In this document: positions 58,902-64,000 of the stretch, one piece after another
Numbering within the stretch: the first letter of the stretch is position 1
Layout of the letters: each line of letters starts with the position of its first letter
Assembly: GCA_036266075.1 (NCBI GenBank)
Contig: DATANV010000009.1
Span: 74,892 to 138,891, forward strand
DNA: 64,000 bases
Direction of reading: 5' to 3'
From: VRUE01 sp036266075
Lineage (GTDB): Bacteria; Actinomycetota; Thermoleophilia; Solirubrobacterales; 70-9
Made by a program: the position numbers and the translations under genes
Notes under the pieces: generated by a model
The model's database searches: none
What the model saw: the letters and a program-made list of their open reading frames with translations, nothing else
What the model was told of the DNA's origin: nothing

Positions 58902-59837
58902 ATGAGGGTCGCGCTGCTCGCCGGTGGCACCGGCGGCGCCAAGCTCGGCGCCGGCATGCAGGAGGAGCTGGGCGGCGACCTCGCGGTGATCGCCAACACC
59001 GCCGACGACGTCGAGGTGCTCGGCGTCCACGTCTCCCCCGACCCCGATCTGATCACCTACTGGCTGAGCGGAGAAATCGACGCCGAGCGCGGCTGGGGAA
59101 TCCGCGACGACACCTTCACGGTCTTCGAGCGGCTGGCGAAGCTCGGCTCGCCGGACTGGTTCTCGCTCTCCGACCGCGATCTCGCTGCCTGTCTCTACCG
59201 CCGCGCCTTCCTCGACGCGGGCGGCCGTCTGACCGACGCGCAAGCGCAGATCGCCCGGGCGCTCGGCGTCACAGCGCGGGTCCTGCCGATGAGCGAGGAC
59301 CGGGTACGGACCCGCGTAATGACCGACGCCGGCGCGCGCGGTCTGCAGGAGTACCTGATCATCGACGGGGGGCAGCCGGCGGTGCGGGGCGTCGAACTCG
59401 AGGGAATCGCCGAGGCGGCACCGAGCGCTGAGGTCCTGGCCGCCCTGGAGGCGGCCGAGGCGATCGTCGTCGGCCCCTCCAACCCGATCATCAGCATCGG
59501 CCCGATCCTCTCGTTGCCCGGCATCCGCGAGGCGATCGCCGGCTCCGGCGCCCCGGTCGTCGCGGTCAGTCCCTACGTCGCCGGCGAGGTGGTAAAGGGA
59601 CCGACCGAGCGCTTCATGTCGGCCGTCGACAGGCCCTCGAACGCGGCCGGCGTCGCTTCCCTCTACGCAGGCTTGATCGACGCGATGGTCGTCGACGAGG
59701 CCGACCCCGATCCACCGCCGGAGGGCGTCGAGATCCTGGCGGCGCCAACCCTGATGGAGGGCGCGGCCGGCCGAGTGAGGCTGGCGCGCACCGTCCTCGA
59801 CTTCGCCTCCGAGCTGCTCGAGTCGCGCGGCGGCTGA
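58902..59837 (+). CDS. cofD: 2-phospho-L-lactate transferase
   Basis: 311 residues beginning ALLAGGTGGAKLGAGM, the GDP-linked-substrate loop of CofD. NTADDVEVLGVHVSPDPDLI and SDRDLAACLYRR are conserved. It transfers the phospho-acid from the guanylated donor made by CofC onto 7,8-didemethyl-8-hydroxy-5-deazariboflavin (Fo), giving F420-0 (or the dehydro form). The gap to cofC (59838-59911) holds no ORF. Confidence 0.94.
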   Translation: MRVALLAGGTGGAKLGAGMQEELGGDLAVIANTADDVEVLGVHVSPDPDLITYWLSGEIDAERGWGIRDDTFTVFERLAKLGSPDWFSLSDRDLAACLYRRAFLDAGGRLTDAQAQIARALGVTARVLPMSEDRVRTRVMTDAGARGLQEYLIIDGGQPAVRGVELEGIAEAAPSAEVLAALEAAEAIVVGPSNPIISIGPILSLPGIREAIAGSGAPVVAVSPYVAGEVVKGPTERFMSAVDRPSNAAGVASLYAGLIDAMVVDEADPDPPPEGVEILAAPTLMEGAAGRVRLARTVLDFASELLESRGG

Positions 59838-59911
59838 AACCGCCGTCGCCTAAGTCGGCACAGTGGAATACCGCAACGAGTGCTCCTCGACGCCCCGCTA
59901 GGTTGGCCCTG

Positions 59912-60553
59912 ATGAAGGCGACGGCGATCGTTCCGGTGAAGCGTTTCGCGGACGCGAAGCGGCGACTTGCGGGGGAGATCGACGACGAGCGGCGGGCGGC
60001 ACTTGCCGGAGCAATGCTTGAAGACGTGCTTGAGGCCGTGAGCCGTGCCCGCTCGATCGAGCGGACGATCATCGTCAGCGGCGACCCGCTCGCACAGGAG
60101 ATCGCCGCTGCTGGCCAAGCCGAGGTCGTCCCGGACCCCGCCGACGAGGGCCACGTGGTCGCCGCCTTGGCGGGCGTCGCCCGCGCCGAAGCGGACGGCG
60201 CCGGCTGCGTCGTGCTCCTTCCGGGCGACTGCCCGCTGCTCGATCCGCGCGAGCTGGACCGGCTGCTGACCGGGCTGCCAGCCACCTACGTGGGCATCGT
60301 CCCCGATCGGCACGGAACGGGCACCAACGCCCTCGCGCTGAGCCCGCCAGATGCGATCGTCCCTGCATTTGGCGAGGGCAGCTGTGCCCGTCACGTCGCC
60401 GCTGCCCGCGAGGCTGGCGTCCCCTTCGGCGTCGAGGAACTGCCCTCGCTTGCCCTCGACCTCGACACCCCCGCCGACGTGGTCGCCCTTGCGCGAGCGA
60501 CGGAAGCAGGCAGGCGCGGCGGGCGGCGCACGGCGAAGGCCCTGGGCCTATGA
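59912..60553 (+). CDS. cofC: phospholactate/phosphoenolpyruvate guanylyltransferase
   Basis: 213 residues from ATG 59912. AIVPVKRFADAKRRLAGE (nucleotide-binding loop), LLPGDCPLLDP (metal-binding D-x-x) and IVPDRHGTGTNALAL are the CofC/FbiD motifs. It makes the GDP-activated 3-carbon acid for CofD. The stop overlaps the cofE start by 4 bp, indicating coupled translation. Confidence 0.92.
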   Translation: MKATAIVPVKRFADAKRRLAGEIDDERRAALAGAMLEDVLEAVSRARSIERTIIVSGDPLAQEIAAAGQAEVVPDPADEGHVVAALAGVARAEADGAGCVVLLPGDCPLLDPRELDRLLTGLPATYVGIVPDRHGTGTNALALSPPDAIVPAFGEGSCARHVAAAREAGVPFGVEELPSLALDLDTPADVVALARATEAGRRGGRRTAKALGL

Positions 60554-61314
60554 GCCACCAACCCGCTCCGACGGAGTTGCAAGTGTTGTCGGTCTCCGGC
60601 CTGCCCGAGTTCGAGCCAGGGATGTCGGTCGGCGGCGAGATCGCCGCCCGCGGCGAGCTGCTCGAGGGCGACGTGGTGGTGATCTCGCAGAAGGTCGTCT
60701 CCAAGGCCGAGGGCCGGGTCGTCAGGCTCGCGGCCGCGATCCCCGGCGCCGAGGCGCGGCGACTCGCCGCCGTGCTCGGCAAAGAGCCGGCGCTGGTCGA
60801 GCTGATCCTCGCCGAGAGCCGCGAGGTCCTGCGCGCCGAACGCGGCGTGCTGATCGTCGAGACCCACCACGGCTTCGTCTGCGCCAACGCCGGCATCGAC
60901 AGCTCGAACCTCCCCGAGGCCGGCACCGTGGCCCTGCTGCCCGAGGACCCCGACGCCTCGGCGCGGCGAATTCGCGGCGAGATCGCCGCAGCAAGCGGCG
61001 TCCGGGTGGCGACGATCGTGGCCGACAGCTTCGGCCGCGCCTGGCGGCTGGGCCAAGCGGAGGTCGCGATCGGCTGCGCCGGCCTGACCCCGCTCGACGA
61101 CTGGCGCGGTCGCGCTGACTCCGCCGGCCGCGAGCTGGAGGGGACCCTGATCGCGATCGCCGACGAGGCAGCCGCCGCCGCCGACCTCGTCCGCGACAAG
61201 GCGAGCCGCGTGCCAGTCGCGATCGTGCGCGGCCTCGACCGCTTCGTCACCGCAGACGACGGCCCCGGCGCCCGCGTCCTCCGCCGCCCCCGCGACGAGG
61301 ATCTCTTCCGCTGA
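60550..61314 (+). CDS. cofE: coenzyme F420-0:L-glutamate ligase
   Basis: 254 residues, the length of stand-alone CofE; the nitroreductase-like C-terminal domain of mycobacterial FbiB is absent. VVVISQKVVSKAEGRVV, HGFVCANAGIDSSNL and ADSFGRAWRLGQAEVAIGCAG are family signatures. It adds gamma-linked glutamates to F420-0 using GTP. The repeat copy 2 starts 8 bp after the stop. Confidence 0.93.
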   Translation: MSHQPAPTELQVLSVSGLPEFEPGMSVGGEIAARGELLEGDVVVISQKVVSKAEGRVVRLAAAIPGAEARRLAAVLGKEPALVELILAESREVLRAERGVLIVETHHGFVCANAGIDSSNLPEAGTVALLPEDPDASARRIRGEIAAASGVRVATIVADSFGRAWRLGQAEVAIGCAGLTPLDDWRGRADSAGRELEGTLIAIADEAAAAADLVRDKASRVPVAIVRGLDRFVTADDGPGARVLRRPRDEDLFR

Positions 61315-61322
61315 CGCTGGGA

Positions 61323-61428
61323 CCCATCCCGGTAGGGGTGGAACGTCTTGTACTTTTTTGCGGCGCCGTCCTCGGACGACCGTCACCGGTCTTCAAAAAA
61401 AGTTAAGTGGAACCCCTACCGGGATGGG
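61323..61428. repeat. palindromic repeat family, copy 2
   Basis: 106 bp with 17-bp perfect inverted ends (61323-61339, 61412-61428) sharing ATCCCGGTAGGGGT with copy 1. The conserved arms run 33 bp on the left (to TACTTTTT) and 29 bp on the right (from AAAAAGTTAAG) and are identical in both copies; the 40-odd bp centre differs. The alcohol dehydrogenase stop codon (61416-61418) lies inside its right arm. Confidence 0.85.
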
Positions 61429-62423
61429 GCCCCTGTACTAGCAATGCGCAGTACCGCGGCGCCACGGAGCGCACCCGTGCGGATCGAGTCGAGGGCCTCG
61501 TTCGCGGCCTTCAGGGGGTGGACCTCGACTTCGGTGCGCACTGGCACCCGTGGCGCCAGCTCCAAGAACTCCTCGCCGTCGCGCCTCGTCAGGTTGGCGA
61601 CCGAGCCGAGCGTCCGCTCGCCCCAGAGGATCTCGTAGGGGAAGGCGGGGATGTCGCTCATGTGGATGCCGGCGCTGATCACCCGCGCGCCCTTGGCGCT
61701 GACCCGCAGCGCCGCCGGCATCAGCGCGCCGACCGGTGCGAAGACGATCGCCCCATCCAGATCCTCGGGCGGCGCCTCCCCGGAGGAGCCCGCCCACTCG
61801 GCGCCCAACTCGCGGGCGAAGGCCTGCCCCTCCACGTCGCCCTCCCGCGTGAAGACGAAGACGCGGCGACCCTGGTGAACCGCCACCTGGCAGAGGATGT
61901 GCGCCGAGGCGCCAAAGCCGTAGAAGCCGACCCGCTCGGCGTCGCCGACCAGACGCAGCGCTCGGTAGCCGATCAACCCCGCGCAGAGCAGCGGCGCCGC
62001 CTGGTCATCTGAGTACCCGCTGGGAATCGGGAAGCAGAAGCGCTCGTCGGCGACCGCCAGCTCGGCGTAGCCGCCGTCGAGGTCGTAGCCCGTGAAGCGG
62101 GCCCGATCGCAGAGATTCTCGCGCCCGCTGCGGCAATAGCGGCACTCGCCGCAGGTCCAGCCGAGCCAGGGAACTCCCACCCGCTCGCCGGTTGCGTAGC
62201 GCTCGGCGCCCTCCCCCGCGCCGACCACGGTGCCGACGATCTGGTGACCGGGGGCCAGCGGCAGCTTCGGCTCGCTCAGCTCGCCGTCGACGATGTGCAG
62301 GTCGGTGCGGCAGACGCCGCAGGCCGAGACGGAGATCAGCAGCTGACCTGGCCCCGGGTCCGGGTCCGGCAGCACAGCAGGACGGAGCGGCTCCCGCTGC
62401 CGCTCGAGGACCATCGCCCGCAT
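61416..62423 (-). CDS. zinc-dependent alcohol dehydrogenase
   Basis: 335 residues. MDR fold: the catalytic zinc Cys in ACGVCRTDLHIVDG, GHQIVGTVVGAG, the structural zinc site CGECRYCRSGRENLC, and GFYGFGASAHILCQVA for the Rossmann. The pattern fits AdhA-type alcohol dehydrogenases. NAD(P)-dependent; substrate unknown. Its last four codons and stop lie in the repeat. It lies 8 bp after cofGH, on the same strand. Confidence 0.88.
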   Translation of the reverse strand: MRAMVLERQREPLRPAVLPDPDPGPGQLLISVSACGVCRTDLHIVDGELSEPKLPLAPGHQIVGTVVGAGEGAERYATGERVGVPWLGWTCGECRYCRSGRENLCDRARFTGYDLDGGYAELAVADERFCFPIPSGYSDDQAAPLLCAGLIGYRALRLVGDAERVGFYGFGASAHILCQVAVHQGRRVFVFTREGDVEGQAFARELGAEWAGSSGEAPPEDLDGAIVFAPVGALMPAALRVSAKGARVISAGIHMSDIPAFPYEILWGERTLGSVANLTRRDGEEFLELAPRVPVRTEVEVHPLKAANEALDSIRTGALRGAAVLRIASTGAPSR

Positions 62424-62431
62424 CGCAGCGC

Positions 62432-64000
62432 CTATCCGGTCAGGCCTGCGGCGCCGACCGGATACGACTCGACGATCTCGTACAGCGTCGTGCGTTGGGC
62501 TGGCTCGCGGCCGGCGGCACGCGCGGCCTCGATCAGCTGCTCCGGCTCCAGCCGCACCCCGTGCTGGGAACCGGCCATCCGCGAGATGTTCTCCTCCATC
62601 AGCGTGCCGCCGAGATCGTTGACGCCCCAGCGCAGCGCCTCAGTCGCCGCCTCCAGGCCCATCTTGACCCAGCTCGCCTGCAGGTTGGGGATCGTCCGCC
62701 CAAGCGCCAGGCGGAAGGCGGCGGTGTGCTTGAGATTCTCGGCGGCCGAGATCTCCTCGATGCCGTGGGTGCGGCCGAGCATCGTGTTGAAGGGGATGAA
62801 GCTGAGCGGCACGAACTCGGTGATGCCGCCGGTCCGCTCCTGCAGGGCGCGCACGACGCGCATGTGGCGAGCCAACTCGCGCGGCTCCTCGATGTGGCCG
62901 AACATCACCGTCGAGGTCGAGCGCAGGCCCGCAGCGTGAGCCGCTTCGACGATCTCCACCCAGCGCTCGACCGGCAGCTTGTTCGGCGAGATCCGCTGCC
63001 GCACGCCGTCGTCGAGCACCTCGGCGGCCGTGCCGGGGGTCGAGCCGAGGCCGCACTCGAGCAGGTACTCGAAGACCGCCGCCGGCTGCTTGCCGGAGCG
63101 CTCGCACATGTAGTGGACCTCCATCGGCGAGTAGGCGTGCAGGTGGAGCTGCGGCGCCACCTCCTTGGCGAGCTGCAGCCAGCGCCCGTACTCCTCGAGC
63201 GTCAGATCGGGGTGGATGCCGCCCTGCATGCAGAGCTCGGTGGCACCGAACTCGACCGCCTCGCGCACCCGCGCCGCGAAGTCTTCCTCGGATACTTCAT
63301 AGGCGTCGGGCGAGCGCCGCCCCTGGCCGAAGCCGCAGAAGGCGCAGCCGACTACGCAGACGTTGGTGAAGTTGATGTTGCGGTTGACGACGAAGGTCAC
63401 CCGCTCTCCCGCCAACTCCGCCCGCATCTCGTCAGCCGCGACCCGCATCTCCTCGATCGCCTCGGGCCGCGTCTCCGCGAACAGCGCCGTCAGCTCGTCC
63501 TCGCTCAGCGCCTTCCCCTCGCGCCCCTTGGCAATGGCCCGCTCGGCCACACCGGCCTCGATCCGCTCCTCGCTCCTGCGCCCCGACCCGCGCCGCGGAA
63601 TGAAGCTCCAGTACTTGAGCTTGACGACGTCGAGCACCCCCTGCTCCATCCACTCGGAGTCCATGTACTGCGGATAGACGCAAAGCCTCTCCGTCAGCGC
63701 ATACCCCCGTGGCGCCAGCTCCTTGCGCACCTCGTGCGGACTCGGAAACGGCTCCTCAGGCGAGATGTGGTCCCCGTTCGCCGACAGCCCCCCCAGATCG
63801 GTCGCCCCAGCCTCGACCAGCTCCGGCCAGCAGTCACTGAGGTTCGGCGGCACCTGCACCCCAACGTCCGGCATCAGCTCCCGGCATTGGGCGATCAGCC
63901 TCTTGATGTCGTCGACGTCGACCGGGCTGGCCCAAGGGGGGAGGGGTGGCGAGGGTGGGGCGTCCTCCTCACTCGCAACTCGTCGATGGAGAGTGGTGCC
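62432..64000 (-). CDS. fbiC: 7,8-didemethyl-8-hydroxy-5-deazariboflavin synthase CofGH (FbiC), C-terminal part
   Basis: About 522 residues are visible; the frame is open to the right edge. The first part (PNLSDCWPELVEAGATDLGG, RLCVYPQYM) is the end of the CofG radical-SAM half; the rest is a full CofH half with the [4Fe-4S] motif C-x3-C-x2-C (CVVGCAFCGFG), ELCMQGGIHPD and LGSTPGTAAEVLDDGVR. Together the two halves build Fo from tyrosine and a ribityluracil using two SAM radicals. The bifunctional fused form is the actinobacterial type (FbiC). Confidence 0.93.
   Translation of the reverse strand, partial: GTTLHRRVASEEDAPPSPPLPPWASPVDVDDIKRLIAQCRELMPDVGVQVPPNLSDCWPELVEAGATDLGGLSANGDHISPEEPFPSPHEVRKELAPRGYALTERLCVYPQYMDSEWMEQGVLDVVKLKYWSFIPRRGSGRRSEERIEAGVAERAIAKGREGKALSEDELTALFAETRPEAIEEMRVAADEMRAELAGERVTFVVNRNINFTNVCVVGCAFCGFGQGRRSPDAYEVSEEDFAARVREAVEFGATELCMQGGIHPDLTLEEYGRWLQLAKEVAPQLHLHAYSPMEVHYMCERSGKQPAAVFEYLLECGLGSTPGTAAEVLDDGVRQRISPNKLPVERWVEIVEAAHAAGLRSTSTVMFGHIEEPRELARHMRVVRALQERTGGITEFVPLSFIPFNTMLGRTHGIEEISAAENLKHTAAFRLALGRTIPNLQASWVKMGLEAATEALRWGVNDLGGTLMEENISRMAGSQHGVRLEPEQLIEAARAAGREPAQRTTLYEIVESYPVGAAGLTG

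Noticed and set aside
1..64000. CRISPR array, insertion sequence with transposase, rRNA genes, riboswitches
   Set aside because: I saw no regularly spaced direct repeats, no transposase, no rRNA and no riboswitch consensus I can support.

Overview
The window is GC-rich, densely packed actinobacterial DNA. Coenzyme F420 biosynthesis genes (npdG, cofD, cofC, cofE, cofGH/fbiC), acyl-CoA carboxylase subunits, SHOCT-tailed membrane proteins and DUF7144/DUF2252/DUF6325 families together suggest a soil actinobacterium, probably of the Thermoleophilia/Solirubrobacterales type. That placement is inference from gene content; no rRNA or taxonomic marker is present.

Layout. 1-13.4 kb: chromosomal genes for secreted or envelope proteins: a truncated flavoprotein, a PQQ-propeller lipoprotein, two paralogous secreted repeat proteins, a cupredoxin, an ECF sigma/anti-sigma/lipoprotein operon, a ZIP transporter, SHOCT proteins and a DUF2252 protein. 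13.6-24.5 kb: a 10.9-kb integrative and mobilizable element in a tRNA-Glu gene. It is bounded by 42-bp direct repeats and carries a tyrosine integrase, an excisionase-like HTH protein, a MobF/TrwC relaxase-helicase, a candidate oriT hairpin, several small ORFs and low-GC cargo (an EgtD-like methyltransferase, a membrane protein and an uncharacterised protein). 24.6-34.7 kb: hydrolases (alpha/beta hydrolases, a haloalkane dehalogenase-like enzyme, PhoD, a metallophosphoesterase, NUDIX, a lactonase-like MBL protein) and tRNAs. 34.8-39.0 kb: a VWA protein gene followed by a PQQ-propeller/PI-PLC fusion gene turned the same way. 39.1-44.9 kb: an acyl-CoA carboxylase, a hydrolase and a three-gene secreted-protein operon. 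45.0-49.6 kb: a second, decayed island in a tRNA-Trp gene, with 46-bp flanking repeats, a broken integrase, a methyltransferase fragment, frameshifted ORFs and acetyltransferases. 49.6-57.3 kb: tRNA-Leu genes and a leucine/ketone-body degradation cluster (acetoacetyl-CoA synthetase, acyl-CoA carboxylase beta subunit, HMG-CoA lyase). 57.4-64.0 kb: an SDR, the F420 genes and a zinc alcohol dehydrogenase.

How the genes work together. CofC activates a 3-carbon acid phosphate, CofD joins it to Fo (made by CofGH), CofE adds glutamates, and NpdG moves hydride between F420 and NADP. In the degradation cluster the carboxylase feeds HMG-CoA lyase, whose product acetoacetate can be activated by the acetoacetyl-CoA synthetase. 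The sigma factor, anti-sigma factor and lipoprotein genes overlap and look co-translated.

The most unusual signals are two copies of a roughly 107-bp palindromic repeat with conserved arms and variable centres, each placed exactly between convergent genes (53396-53504, 61323-61428); the paired-direct-repeat arm sites of both islands; and the cargo of the tRNA-Glu element.
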